Source: CAUUCF01 sp963543695
GTDB taxonomy: Bacteria; Pseudomonadota; Gammaproteobacteria; UBA9339
NCBI GenBank assembly: GCA_963543695.1
Contig: CAUUCF010000005.1
Location: forward strand, 1 to 58,749
Length of the DNA: 58,749 nt
Direction of reading: 5' to 3'
The notes beneath the pieces were generated by a model. The model had not been told where the DNA came from. It saw only the letters and a list, made by a program, of their open reading frames with translations, and ran no database searches. Positions 26,755 to 35,502 of this stretch are shown in pieces. Position 1 is the first letter of the stretch, and every line of letters starts with the position of its first letter. A program made the translations under genes and the position numbers.

Positions 26755-27838
26755 GTGGCAAAATCACTTCCCAACCAGCAATCCAAGATACCCATACTTT
26801 TTCAGCAATCTGGTAATCTAATTTTTCATCATCTTCATTAAAAAACTCCGTAGCAGATACTCGATGTCCACTCCTCAATCTGACGATTAAATCCACCGTA
26901 GAACCTTTATAAATTACCTGTTCTACTACTCCAGGAAACATCGTCTTTTTTTCTTCCTCGGTAATTTCGTTATCTCCCCAAACGTCAATATCTTCTGGTC
27001 TGATCACTACGGAAATAGCCGTTCCTTTCGCTAATTTTTTACGATTTTTTAACGTATAGCAATTACCTTCAATTTCCGTTACTAAATATTCTCCTTCGTT
27101 TCGTTGCACATAACCGTCAAAAATATTTGTTTCCCCGATAAATTTAGCAACGTAAAGAGAATTAGGTTCTTCGTAAACATTTTTAGGAGTACCAATCTGT
27201 TCAATCACTCCATCGTTCATCACCGCTACTCTATCTGACATCGACAAAGCTTCTTCTTGGTCATGAGTCACAAAAATAAAAGTAATTCCGAGCCGACGCT
27301 GCAATTGTTTCAATTCTAATTGCATTACTTTCCGTAATTTATAATCTAATGCACTCAACGGTTCGTCTAATAACAACACTAAAGGTTCGTTAACTACCGC
27401 TCTAGCAATCGCTACCCTTTGCTGTTGCCCTCCACTCAAATGTTGCGGATATCGCTCAACAAGATGAGACAATTTCACCGTCTCTAAAATGTTCGTTACT
27501 TTTTGACGAATGACCGTTTCCGAAATTCCTTTTACCCTTAACCCGAAAGCTACGTTATCGTACACGTTTAAATGAGGGAATAAAGCGTAATTTTGAAAAA
27601 TCATGTTCACTTGGCGATGTTCCGGGGGTAAATTAGTGACGTCAACGTTATTAATCGTCACTGATCCAGCATCTAATTGGTCTAAACCAGCAATTACCCT
27701 CAAAAGAGTAGTTTTTCCACAACCCGAAGGACCTAATAAAGTTAAAAATTCTCCGTTATAAATATCTAGATTAATGTCTTTTAAAATTTGAATCTTTCCC
27801 CTTTTTTGGTTCAGTCCGCTCAAGCTTATAATTTTCAC
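26747..27838 (-). CDS. potA: Polyamine ABC transporter ATP-binding protein PotA
   Basis: Energises polyamine uptake. The 363-residue protein has Walker A GPSGCGKTTLL near residue 36, Q-loop MIFQNYALFPHL, signature LSGGQQQRVAIARA, Walker B LLLLDEPLSALD and switch FVTHDQEEA, followed by a C-terminal TOBE regulatory domain from about residue 240 with VVIRPEDIDVW. The start is a GTG at 27838. Together potA-B-C-D, each joined by overlap or abutting codons, make a complete importer; this is common in intracellular bacteria that draw polyamines from the host. Confidence 0.95.
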   Translation of the reverse strand: MKIISLSGLNQKRGKIQILKDINLDIYNGEFLTLLGPSGCGKTTLLRVIAGLDQLDAGSVTINNVDVTNLPPEHRQVNMIFQNYALFPHLNVYDNVAFGLRVKGISETVIRQKVTNILETVKLSHLVERYPQHLSGGQQQRVAIARAVVNEPLVLLLDEPLSALDYKLRKVMQLELKQLQRRLGITFIFVTHDQEEALSMSDRVAVMNDGVIEQIGTPKNVYEEPNSLYVAKFIGETNIFDGYVQRNEGEYLVTEIEGNCYTLKNRKKLAKGTAISVVIRPEDIDVWGDNEITEEEKKTMFPGVVEQVIYKGSTVDLIVRLRSGHRVSATEFFNEDDEKLDYQIAEKVWVSWIAGWEVILPHE

Positions 27839-27869
27839 TTTTTCTATTTAACTCCATGATTTTAATCGG

Positions 27870-27897
27870 ATTATACAAAAATCAAGCTAGTTGTCTA
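27870..27897 (-). promoter_or_regulatory. Promoter of potABCD
   Basis: Minus strand: -35 TAGACA (27892-27897), 16-base spacer, perfect -10 TATAAT (27870-27875), about 32 bases upstream of the potA GTG. GGAG lies 14 bases before the start codon. Confidence 0.6.
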
Positions 27898-27986
27898 CCA
27901 TTTTATTTTTATTTAAAGATCTAAAGAACCATCTTTAAAAATAAGAAACTACCCTTTAATAAACTGTCCCAAAACTTAGGGAATGA

Positions 27987-28026
27987 CCGACGAAAAATGC
28001 CATTAGATATAAAAATTTTTCTTCGG
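27987..28026 (-). terminator. Imperfect inverted repeat right after the ybhR stop codon
   Basis: Arms of 12 bases (27987-27998 and 28015-28026) pair with one mismatch around a 16-base loop, directly next to the stop codon of the exporter operon. No clear T-run follows on the minus strand, so it may act as a Rho-assisted end, an mRNA-stability hairpin, or neither. Confidence 0.35.
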
Positions 28027-29136
28027 TTATAACGTTTGTTTTAAACGTTTTACCCCTAAGATCCCAATTAAAAAACCAAAAGTAATGATCGGTAATAAAT
28101 GTTGGAAAAAATAAGTTAAATCGCATCCTTTCAATATAATGTTACGAGATAAAAAGATAAAATGGGCTAAAGGATTAGCGTTAGCTAAAATTTTTAAAAC
28201 TATCGGCATATTTTCAATCGGACACATCATTCCCGATAACATCATAAAAATAAACAAACACATCATTAAAGCCAACATCGCCTGTTGTTGGTCTCGACAA
28301 AAAGTAGACAATAACAACCCTAACATAGAAATCGAAAAAGCGAACGTAAAGAAGGTCGTCACCAACATCCAAAATGCTCCTCTAAACGGCAAATGAAATA
28401 AAAAAATCCCTATCATCCAAATCATGAAAAAGTTTAAAAAAGCAATCATAATGGCGGGAACGATCTTACCGATGATGATATGTCGTTTTAAAATAGGAGC
28501 GGCGATTAAAGTTTCCATTGTCCCCGATTCTTTCTCGCGCGAAAAAGAAGTACAAACGATACTAACGACCGTCATCATGACCACCATCGACATGATCGCA
28601 GGTAAAATATAAAATTTAGTGTTTAATTCTGGATTAAATAAAATACGAGTATCAAATTTAATGGTAGGAATTTGACTACTAACCAGATTTCTCCCTTCAA
28701 ATTCCTCTGTAATTACCCTTTGGGTAATGCTTTTGACATATCCGCTTAAAGCTTGACTAATGATTACGTTAGAAGAATCCATTAGATGTTGAAAATTACT
28801 ATTTTCTTGGCGATAAATATTACGAGATAAACCTCCTTTAGGAGCTACTAAAACCGCATTGGCATGCCCTCTGCGAATAAACTCTACTGGATCTTGATTT
28901 GGTGCAATTTTCACCGGAATAAAAAAACCACTTGCAATTGCTCGATCGTAAATACGTTGCATTAAAAAATCGTTAGGCTCAGCTAAAAGCGCAATTTTCA
29001 AATTGACCGCTTCGTTAGAAATAGTATAACTAGTTAATATAGCTTGCACTAAAGGCATAAATAATAACGCAAACATCAAAACGGGATTACGAAAAGATTC
29101 AATTAATTCTTTCTTTAAAAAACCTTTGATAATCAT
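28027..29136 (-). CDS. ybhR: ABC-2 type exporter permease, YbhR-like
   Basis: A 369-residue inner-membrane protein of the ABC-2 family: one N-terminal helix (LMFALLFMPLVQAILTSY), a periplasmic domain to about residue 170, then five helices with SFSREKESGTMETLIAAPI on the cytoplasmic side and NANPLAHFIFLSRNIILKG before the last helix. This plan matches YbhR/YbhS, which form the membrane part of the tripartite YbhFSR exporter in E. coli (reported for cationic drugs). Last gene of a five-gene set; overlaps ybhS by 4 bases. The substrate here is unknown. Confidence 0.85.
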   Translation of the reverse strand: MIIKGFLKKELIESFRNPVLMFALLFMPLVQAILTSYTISNEAVNLKIALLAEPNDFLMQRIYDRAIASGFFIPVKIAPNQDPVEFIRRGHANAVLVAPKGGLSRNIYRQENSNFQHLMDSSNVIISQALSGYVKSITQRVITEEFEGRNLVSSQIPTIKFDTRILFNPELNTKFYILPAIMSMVVMMTVVSIVCTSFSREKESGTMETLIAAPILKRHIIIGKIVPAIMIAFLNFFMIWMIGIFLFHLPFRGAFWMLVTTFFTFAFSISMLGLLLSTFCRDQQQAMLALMMCLFIFMMLSGMMCPIENMPIVLKILANANPLAHFIFLSRNIILKGCDLTYFFQHLLPIITFGFLIGILGVKRLKQTL

Positions 29137-30263
29137 TCTAAACTCCGATGAAAATTAAGGATAGATAACAAGATCACAAATAATGCTTGTATTATAAGAA
29201 TAGATAACGGTCCAGCGATATCTTTTAACCCTGCTCCTCGTAAAAAAATACTTCTCGAAATATCGATATACCAACGTGCTGGAAAACAAACCGTTAGCCA
29301 TCGTAACACGGCTGGCATAAATTGCACTGGGAAAACAAACCCTGATAACATCGTGTTAGGCAATAGTCCGATAATCATCGCTTTCTGAACAGCTACCCTT
29401 TGTTCTTTGGTAGTAACCGAAACGAACAGACCTACTCCTAAATAATTAATAATAAATACAAAAGTAGCGATAAATAAAGTAACGTAATTTCCGGTCATCG
29501 GTACTTTAAAAATTAAGCGTGCTACGAATAAAACAATCATAAACCCCACGCTACTTAAAATCGAGTAAGGAATAATTTTTCCTAACATCAATTCACTAGA
29601 ACGGACGGGTGTAGAAATCAACAATTCCATTGAACCAGATTCCCATTCGCGACAAATCGTTAAAGTAGTTAATAACGTAGCAATTAAAGCGATAATTACC
29701 GCCGATAAACCAGGAATAACAAACCATTTAGAATTCAATTCTGGGTTATATAAAAAACGCTCCGTAATTTTCACTGGACTAGCGACATCTAACGAATAAC
29801 CTAAACATTTCGAAACGGCGCTAGTTTGAATGATACCTAGGTAATTACCAACCGCAGAAATCACCGAATTGTCGGCCCCATCTAATATCACTTGTACTTT
29901 TGCTCCTTCCCCTGAAACTGCTTTTAAAAAATTACGGCTAAAATCAGGAGGAATAACTAAAGCTACTTTCGCATTTTCTTCGACTAATTCATCGTATAAT
30001 CGATTCGGTGAACTAAGATTATAAGTACGAAAATAATCTGAACTATTAAAAGTTTCTAGTAAAGAATAAGACTCTTGCTTTTGATCAAAATTCACTACTG
30101 CTAACGAAATTTTATCTAAATTAAATTCAATCGATTCTCCTAAAATCATGACGATTAAAAAAGGCATTACGACCGACATTAATAAAACGAAAGGATCCCG
30201 CGTAATATGCATCGTTTCTTTTTTAACAATCGAAACTAAACGTTGCCAACAAAAACCATTCAT
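29133..30263 (-). CDS. ybhS: ABC-2 type exporter permease, YbhS-like
   Basis: A 376-residue paralog of the next gene with the same layout: first helix near residues 24-42 (LLMSVVMPFLIVMILG), a periplasmic domain containing DGADNSVISAVGNYLG, then five helices with TICREWESGSMELLISTPV and CFPARWYIDISRSIFLRGAG. It overlaps the ATPase gene by 4 bases and ybhR by 4. The two permeases probably form a heterodimer. Confidence 0.85.
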   Translation of the reverse strand: MNGFCWQRLVSIVKKETMHITRDPFVLLMSVVMPFLIVMILGESIEFNLDKISLAVVNFDQKQESYSLLETFNSSDYFRTYNLSSPNRLYDELVEENAKVALVIPPDFSRNFLKAVSGEGAKVQVILDGADNSVISAVGNYLGIIQTSAVSKCLGYSLDVASPVKITERFLYNPELNSKWFVIPGLSAVIIALIATLLTTLTICREWESGSMELLISTPVRSSELMLGKIIPYSILSSVGFMIVLFVARLIFKVPMTGNYVTLFIATFVFIINYLGVGLFVSVTTKEQRVAVQKAMIIGLLPNTMLSGFVFPVQFMPAVLRWLTVCFPARWYIDISRSIFLRGAGLKDIAGPLSILIIQALFVILLSILNFHRSLE

Positions 30264-31189
30264 CGATCCCCCTCCACCAATTTCACAAACACATCTTCTA
30301 AAGAAGGATTAACCGGCACAATCTTCACTAAATCACGCCATTGTTCAATAATCTGTTCAACGGATACCTGTTTTTTAAAAATCACGTGAAAGTGATGTCC
30401 ATAAGCTTCACAAGTATCGCTAATTTCGTCAATTTTCTGCAAAAAAACGGCCCGATTGTCCGCCGAAAGCGGAGTAACCAAATAAATTTGCTGATCAAAA
30501 GTACTTTCTTTTAAACGTACGGGCGAATCTAAAGCAATTAATTCCCCTGAACGCATTAAAGCAATGCGGTTACAATTTTCTGCTTCATCCATATAATGCG
30601 TAGTAACGAAAATCGTTTTTCCCTCCTCGGATAACTGATTAATTAATTCCCAAAAACGTGCTCGCGCCATCGGAGCAACTCCAGCCGTAGGCTCATCTAA
30701 AAAAACAATTTTCGGGTTGTGCAAAATCGAAACGATCAAAGCAATTTCTTGTTTAATCCCTCCTGGTAATTCTCTCACTAAAGTATTGGGCTTTTGATTA
30801 AACCCAATAAAAGCTAACAGCTCTTGTTTCCGTTTTTTAAACTGATCGCTAGGAATAGCACGTAATGCGGATGCAAATTCCATATTTTCTTCGATCGTTA
30901 AATCATCGTATAAAGTAAACTTCTGGGACATATAACCCACTTTCTGTTTCACTAAATTTTCTTGTCCCGAAATTACCGGTTGCTGGTCTACAATTACTCT
31001 CCCTGAAGAAGGCACTAACAATCCACACAGCACCCTAATTGTCGTTGTTTTCCCTGCACCATTAGCACCTAAAAAACCGAAAATTTCTCCGCCTTGCACG
31101 GTAAAAGAAACGTCTTTAACCGCATAAAAATCTCCGAATACTACGTTTAAATGTTCAACTTCGACTACATTCGTTACTTTATTACTCAT
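30260..31189 (-). CDS. Exporter ATPase, equivalent to the C-terminal half of YbhF
   Basis: About 309 residues. Walker A GANGAGKTTTIRVL near residue 40, a signature degenerated to LPGGIKQE, Walker B IVFLDEPTAGV and the switch in FVTTHYMDEAENC, then a C-terminal extension after residue 220. In E. coli YbhF is one chain with two ATPase halves, the second with an LP.G signature like this one; here the halves are two genes. I use the ATG at 31189 (8-base overlap with the preceding ORF) rather than the longer frame from 31219. Confidence 0.85.
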   Translation of the reverse strand: MSNKVTNVVEVEHLNVVFGDFYAVKDVSFTVQGGEIFGFLGANGAGKTTTIRVLCGLLVPSSGRVIVDQQPVISGQENLVKQKVGYMSQKFTLYDDLTIEENMEFASALRAIPSDQFKKRKQELLAFIGFNQKPNTLVRELPGGIKQEIALIVSILHNPKIVFLDEPTAGVAPMARARFWELINQLSEEGKTIFVTTHYMDEAENCNRIALMRSGELIALDSPVRLKESTFDQQIYLVTPLSADNRAVFLQKIDEISDTCEAYGHHFHVIFKKQVSVEQIIEQWRDLVKIVPVNPSLEDVFVKLVEGDR

Positions 31190-31931
31190 GATTATTCCGT
31201 CGAATGAAAAATTCATCAAAATTATTCACCTTTTCTTGTTGCAATAACGCTAAAGGCTCACCTTCCTCTAAAACCACCCCATCTTCCATCAAATGAACTA
31301 TTTCACACCTAGCAGCTTCGTCCATATAAGCGGTCGTCATAATCACCGTGATATTTTGCTTTGTTGCTTCATTTAAAATATCCCAAAATTCCCGGCGGCT
31401 AATCGGATCTACTCCGTTAGTTGGTTCATCTAACAAAATCATCTGAGGATTACGAAGCATCGCACACATCAACCCTAATTTTTTATACATACCCCCTGAT
31501 AATTTACCTGCCGGACGGTCTAAAAATTTATTTAAGCGCGTCATGCTCAGTAATTCATCCAATTTTTGCTGGTAAGTCTCTTTACTTAAACCGTACATAC
31601 TAGCAAAAAAATCTAGATGCTCTTTAATAGATAGATCTTTATATAAACTTCGTTGTTCAGGCATATAAGCAATACAAGGCATGATTGCGTTGTAATTGAC
31701 CGTCTGACCATCTTGTAGGTAAATAATTTCACCGCTATCTGGTTTCAACAAATTTAAAATTAACCGTAATAGCGTAGTTTTACCGGTTCCCGCTGGGCCG
31801 ATAATGCCGTGCAAAACACTCGGTTGAAAAGTAAGGTTAACTTTCCGCAAAGCTTGAACTGAACCTTTGTTGAAACTTTTGGACAAGTCGTTAATCTTTA
31901 AAGCGATCCCTAAAGCACGAGAATTAGTCAA
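31182..31931 (-). CDS. Exporter ATPase, equivalent to the N-terminal half of YbhF
   Basis: 249 residues. Walker A GPAGTGKTTLLRL near residue 43, signature LSGGMYKKLGL, Walker B MILLDEPTNGVDP and switch MTTAYMDEAARC, where the usual histidine of the switch is replaced by alanine or tyrosine (MTTAY). The partner ATPase keeps the histidine (THY), so the pair probably has one strong and one weak ATP site. It overlaps the membrane fusion gene by 8 bases. Confidence 0.85.
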   Translation of the reverse strand: MTNSRALGIALKINDLSKSFNKGSVQALRKVNLTFQPSVLHGIIGPAGTGKTTLLRLILNLLKPDSGEIIYLQDGQTVNYNAIMPCIAYMPEQRSLYKDLSIKEHLDFFASMYGLSKETYQQKLDELLSMTRLNKFLDRPAGKLSGGMYKKLGLMCAMLRNPQMILLDEPTNGVDPISRREFWDILNEATKQNITVIMTTAYMDEAARCEIVHLMEDGVVLEEGEPLALLQQEKVNNFDEFFIRRNNHE

Positions 31932-32649
31932 AATCTGCCTCCATTGTCATTCCGGCTTTTAACATTAAATCTGGGTTTTCAAATTGTACTTTTACCCCGT
32001 AAATCAACCTGGCTCGCTCTTTTCTAGTTTGTACGTTTTTAGGGGTAAATTCCGCTTCTTCGTTAATTTTTAAAATTTTACCCTTAAATTTTTTATTCGG
32101 TACTTCTTGTAAACTACCCCATACTACGTCTCCTGGATGTAGTTTATGGATTTTATCGTACGGCAAATAGAAATATGCCCAGATTTGCGTAGGATCCGCG
32201 ATCGAAACTAAAGCTGAACCTGGAGCCACGTAATCTCCTAATTCACGATAAACCGTTAAAGCAATTCCACTAATAGGAGCCTTTACTTCACACCATTGAA
32301 TTTGCAAATCGTTTTCTAATTTCTGTCTTTCAATGGTATCTAAATCTGATTTAGGGACGGCTTTTGCTTCGTATAATTTTAAATAACGTTCGTAATTCGC
32401 ATTTAGTTGTTTTGCTTTTACTTGATAAATATCGTCGTTAATTTTTGCAATCACTTGTCCTTCTTTAACGATATCACCTTCATCCAATGGATTATAAATC
32501 AAATCATTAGCCACTTTAGCCGCAACAATCGTTTTATCATATTCCAAAGTACCTGCATACGAAAAATCATCAAAACGCTTCGCTACAAAAAGCATTCCCC
32601 AACCGATAACGATGATCGCTAATACTCCGCCAACGACATATTTCTTCAT
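31924..32649 (-). CDS. HlyD/YbhG-type periplasmic adaptor of the exporter
   Basis: Periplasmic membrane-fusion protein, about 241 residues. It has an N-terminal anchor (KKYVVGGVLAIIVIGWGMLFVA), a lipoyl-like half (YNPLDEGDIVKEGQVIAKI), a short helical hairpin with KSDLDTIERQKLENDLQ, the second lipoyl half (VKAPISGIALTVYRELGDYVAPGSALVSI) and a beta-barrel domain. The ATG at 32649, preceded by GGAGTGGTGG, is preferred to the 60-base longer frame. Short for the family, with a reduced hairpin. It heads the operon adaptor-ATPase-ATPase-permease-permease. Confidence 0.85.
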   Translation of the reverse strand: MKKYVVGGVLAIIVIGWGMLFVAKRFDDFSYAGTLEYDKTIVAAKVANDLIYNPLDEGDIVKEGQVIAKINDDIYQVKAKQLNANYERYLKLYEAKAVPKSDLDTIERQKLENDLQIQWCEVKAPISGIALTVYRELGDYVAPGSALVSIADPTQIWAYFYLPYDKIHKLHPGDVVWGSLQEVPNKKFKGKILKINEEAEFTPKNVQTRKERARLIYGVKVQFENPDLMLKAGMTMEADFD

Positions 32650-32711
32650 TCCACCACTCCAATTACCCTTCAGACTTATCAAATTATCACCAATATTTTT
32701 ATATAGCAAGC

Positions 32712-32785
32712 ATTTTACAAAAGAAAAAGACGATTTTATTTAATTTAGTTTTAATTTTGTTGGTTGTTATTTAACTTTGTAAAAT
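32712..32785. repeat. Spaced inverted repeat in the gap between the exporter operon and glpT
   Basis: ATTTTACAAAAG (32712-32723) faces CTTTGTAAAAT (32775-32785), matching apart from one extra base, across the divergent promoter region. It may be an operator for one of the two diverging units; a possible plus-strand -10 TAAAAT lies within the right arm (32780-32785). Confidence 0.3.
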
Positions 32786-32878
32786 CCAAATTGGGGTCTA
32801 TATTTAAAAAATATTAAATTGCTTTATTACGCAAATCCATATATATTAGGGGACGTTAGAAATTTAATTGAAAACCTT

Positions 32879-34234
32879 ATGAACATCATTAACAAACTAA
32901 CCGCTTTATTTGCTCCTCCTGCCCCTATTAAACCGTTACCAGCGAATCAAATAGATCGGCAATTAAAATTCAAAAAATTTAAGATTTTTTTAGGTATTTT
33001 TATCGGTTACGGAGCGGCTTATCTCGTTAGAAATAACATTTCAATGGCAATTCCTCATTTAGTAAAAGAAGGTATTTATAATGAAACCCAATTAGGCTTA
33101 TTAATGACCGCTATTTCCTTAGCATACGGTATTAGTAAATTTGTCATGGGTAATTTGTCGGATCGTAGTAACCCACGATATTTTTTAGCTTTAGGTTTAT
33201 TAATCCCGACGTTAATCGCTTACGTTTTAGGCTGTACTACTTGGGCTTACAGTAATTTAACGATTTTAATGTGCTTAATGATTTTAATCGGTTGGTTCCA
33301 AGGCATGACTTATCCACCATGTGTAAGAGTACTGGCTCATTGGTATACCGTCAAAGAACGTAGTTTTACGATGACGATTTGGAACCTTTCTCATAATATT
33401 GGAGGTAGTTTAGTAGGCCCCCTAGCTACTTTGGGCATGTTATGGTTCGGTACTTGGAAAGGGTTATTTACTTTACCGGCAATCATCGTTTCAGCAGTGA
33501 CTGTTTTGGTCATTTGGTTAGTACGAGATACCCCGCAATCGTTAGGTTTACCTTCCATTGAAGAATATCACGGTCAAACTTCTTCCGCGACAACTGCAGG
33601 TGCTTTTAAAGCCGAACGCGAATTAAGCAGTAAAGAAATTTTTATCAATCATATTTTAAAAAATAAAGCGATTTGGTTTTTAGCCGTGGCCAATATTTTC
33701 GTTTATTTCGTTCGGTACGGTATTTTAAATTGGGCACCTTTATATCTACAAGAAGTAAAAGGCTTTGATTTTAAAGGACAAGGCATTGCTTACTTTATTT
33801 ATGAATTCTCCGGTATTTTTAGCATTTTACTGTGTGGTTATTTAAGTAGTCATTATTTTAAAAGCCGTCGAGTACCGGTCATTTTAGTATCGATGTTATT
33901 AGTTACTTTTGCCGTCTTAGGTTATTGGTTAAACCCTCCGGGACACATTATGATCGACAATATTTTACTAGCTTCGATCGGTTTCTTAATTTACGGACCA
34001 GTAGTATTTATTGGCATGCAAGCCGTAGACGTCGTTGATAAAAAAGCCGTAGGTACCGCGACCGGTTTAACCGGTTTATTCGGATACATGATCGGTACGA
34101 CGGGAGCCAATTTATTATTAGGTCGCGTTTTTCACCAATACGGATGGAATATGGGCTTTTACTTATTAATTGCCGCCTCCATTTTATCGGTCATCTGTTT
34201 AATCCCGATTTGGAATGCGGGAGGAGAAAAATAA
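32879..34234 (+). CDS. glpT: Glycerol-3-phosphate/organophosphate antiporter GlpT-like
   Basis: Major-facilitator antiporter that swaps inorganic phosphate for glycerol-3-phosphate or a related ester. From the ATG at 32879 it has about 451 residues and twelve helices. It matches GlpT block for block: APPAPIKPLPANQIDRQLKFKKFKIFLGI-type start, the AAYLVRNNISMAIPHLV helix with the substrate-binding Arg, SDRSNPRYFLALG, WFQGMTYPPC, VRDTPQSLGLPSIEEY, RYGILNWAPLYLQEVKGF and FLIYGPVVFIGMQA. Glycerol-catabolic genes are not nearby, so in this organism it may import host glycerol phosphate for phospholipids (inference). A longer start at 32819 is unlikely. Confidence 0.9.
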   Translation: MNIINKLTALFAPPAPIKPLPANQIDRQLKFKKFKIFLGIFIGYGAAYLVRNNISMAIPHLVKEGIYNETQLGLLMTAISLAYGISKFVMGNLSDRSNPRYFLALGLLIPTLIAYVLGCTTWAYSNLTILMCLMILIGWFQGMTYPPCVRVLAHWYTVKERSFTMTIWNLSHNIGGSLVGPLATLGMLWFGTWKGLFTLPAIIVSAVTVLVIWLVRDTPQSLGLPSIEEYHGQTSSATTAGAFKAERELSSKEIFINHILKNKAIWFLAVANIFVYFVRYGILNWAPLYLQEVKGFDFKGQGIAYFIYEFSGIFSILLCGYLSSHYFKSRRVPVILVSMLLVTFAVLGYWLNPPGHIMIDNILLASIGFLIYGPVVFIGMQAVDVVDKKAVGTATGLTGLFGYMIGTTGANLLLGRVFHQYGWNMGFYLLIAASILSVICLIPIWNAGGEK

Positions 34235-34245
34235 CGAAATAAGAC

Positions 34246-34680
34246 ATGGAACTTAAGATCGATTTTTATATTTTCCCGCAGTTAGCAGATAAACCCTTCT
34301 TAACGAAGATTGGTTTATTGATCGAAAAATTATACCAAGATCAACAAAAGATCTTGGTTAATTTAAACGATTCTACTGAAGCGGAAGAATTTAACCAATT
34401 TTTATGGACTTTTAAGGACCTTAGTTTCATTCCTCATCGCTTAATTACGGAAAACCGATCAGACGCTCCCGTCCTTTTAACGAATCGTTATCAAATCACC
34501 CCTTCACACGATAGAGATTGTTTCGTTAATTTAGCTTGGTACTTACCTGAACAAGATTTTCCTTGGTCCAGTTTTAATAAGATTATTGACTTCGTCGGTG
34601 AAAAAAATAAACAACCAGCAAGAGAACGTTATCGCTTTTATAAAACTTTAGGAAAAGTCATTGATCACCCGTCGAAATGA
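34246..34680 (+). CDS. holC: DNA polymerase III chi subunit HolC
   Basis: HolC links the clamp loader to single-strand binding protein. The 144-residue protein shows the family outline: DFYIFPQLADKPFLTKIGLLIEKLYQDQQKILVNL at the start, LWTFKDLSFIPHRL near residue 51, PVLLTN, and the C-terminal KIIDFVGEKNKQPARERYRFYKTLG. It lies 11 bases downstream of glpT. HolC is retained in many reduced gammaproteobacteria; the partner HolD was not seen here. Confidence 0.88.
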   Translation: MELKIDFYIFPQLADKPFLTKIGLLIEKLYQDQQKILVNLNDSTEAEEFNQFLWTFKDLSFIPHRLITENRSDAPVLLTNRYQITPSHDRDCFVNLAWYLPEQDFPWSSFNKIIDFVGEKNKQPARERYRFYKTLGKVIDHPSK

Positions 34681-34703
34681 TCGCGTTACTTTAAAACAAT
34701 AGC

Positions 34704-34732
34704 TTGACGTTTTACAAAAGTTTGCGTAATAT
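34704..34732 (+). promoter_or_regulatory. Promoter of rplU-rpmA
   Basis: -35 TTGACG (34704-34709), 17-base spacer, -10 TAATAT (34727-34732). It starts inside the gap after holC and lies about 55 bases before rplU. A perfect 7-base inverted repeat (34731-34737 with 34748-34754) sits over the likely start point and may be a control site. Confidence 0.6.
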
Positions 34733-34787
34733 TTGCCCAGAGTTATTGGCAAATTATTTAATTTAATTGTAAGAATAAAGGTGGATG

Positions 34788-35096
34788 ATGTATGCAGTAA
34801 TCGAAACTGGTGGCAAACAATATAAAGTAGCACCAGGAGAAACCATTCAAATTGAAAAAATTGAACAACCAGTCGGTTCGATGGTAACTTTTGAAAAAGT
34901 CTTATTAGTAGCAGATGGAGAACAAATCAAAGTAGGTACTCCTATTTTGGACGGAAGTAAAGTTTGTGGTGAAATTACCAACCAAATTAAAGGAGATAAA
35001 ATTACCGTTATCAAATTCCGACGTCGTAAACATTATATGCGTAAACAAGGACATCGCCAATTATATACGATGGTAAAAATTAATACGATAGAATAG
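34788..35096 (+). CDS. rplU: 50S ribosomal protein L21
   Basis: L21 binds 23S rRNA. The protein begins MYAVIETGGKQYKV, as L21 does, and contains KVLLVADGEQIKVGTPILDG and the basic IKFRRRKHYMRKQGHRQLYT tail. Of two adjacent ATGs (34785 and 34788) I choose the second, which gives the canonical start and better spacing from AAGG. Length of 102 residues is normal. Confidence 0.97.
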   Translation: MYAVIETGGKQYKVAPGETIQIEKIEQPVGSMVTFEKVLLVADGEQIKVGTPILDGSKVCGEITNQIKGDKITVIKFRRRKHYMRKQGHRQLYTMVKINTIE

Positions 35097-35107
35097 CAGG
35101 TTAAATT

Positions 35108-35383
35108 ATGGCACATAAGAAAGCAGGAGGTAGTACCCGTAACGGTCGAGATTCTAATTCTAAACGTTTAGGAGTCAAAAAATTTGGCGGGGAAGCTGTA
35201 AAAGCAGGCAATATCATCATTCGCCAAAGAGGAACAAAATGTAAACCGGGGTTAAACGTTGGCATCGGAAAAGACGATACGTTATTTGCCTTAAAAGAAG
35301 GAATTGTACGTTTTGTCCGTAAAGGTTTAAAAGGACATTTATTCGTTAACGTAGAAACGAATCAAGCCGTTTTATCTCATTAA
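35108..35383 (+). CDS. rpmA: 50S ribosomal protein L27
   Basis: L27 reaches toward the peptidyl-transferase centre with its N-terminus. The 91-residue protein starts AHKKAGGSTRNGRDSNSKRLGVKKFGGE and contains IIIRQRGTKCKPGLNVGIGKDDTLFAL, typical of L27. No N-terminal cleavage extension is present, as in other gram-negative bacteria. It follows rplU by 11 bases. The obg gene that commonly comes next is replaced by a terminator and sbcB. Confidence 0.97.
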   Translation: MAHKKAGGSTRNGRDSNSKRLGVKKFGGEAVKAGNIIIRQRGTKCKPGLNVGIGKDDTLFALKEGIVRFVRKGLKGHLFVNVETNQAVLSH

Positions 35384-35395
35384 GATCCTTTTTAT

Positions 35396-35432
35396 AAAAG
35401 CGCTTAAAAGCAATAAATTTTAAGTGCTTTTT
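35396..35432 (+). terminator. Terminator after rpmA
   Basis: A 14-pair stem with one G-T wobble (35396-35409 with 35418-35431) and an 8-base loop, ending in a T-run. The A-rich left arm gives T residues on the other strand as well, so it may also serve the converging sbcB gene. Confidence 0.8.
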
Positions 35433-35502
35433 AAATATTGTTTATATCAGCGTATTGGACTTATACTCGGCCAGTGTTTTAAATGATCCATTATTAGTTT
35501 AA

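Noticed and set aside
27912..27939. A 9-pair hairpin between the polyamine and exporter operons as a terminator
   Set aside because: It is flanked by A-runs where a T-run is needed on the transcribed minus strand.
28027..32649. The exporter operon as the processing transporter for the double-glycine peptides
   Set aside because: Neither ATPase nor permease carries a C39 peptidase domain, and the operon is 19 kb away with an unrelated layout.
34731..34754. The inverted repeat before rplU as an L21 leader RNA
   Set aside because: It overlaps the predicted transcription start, so most of it would not be in the transcript. It may be a DNA site instead.
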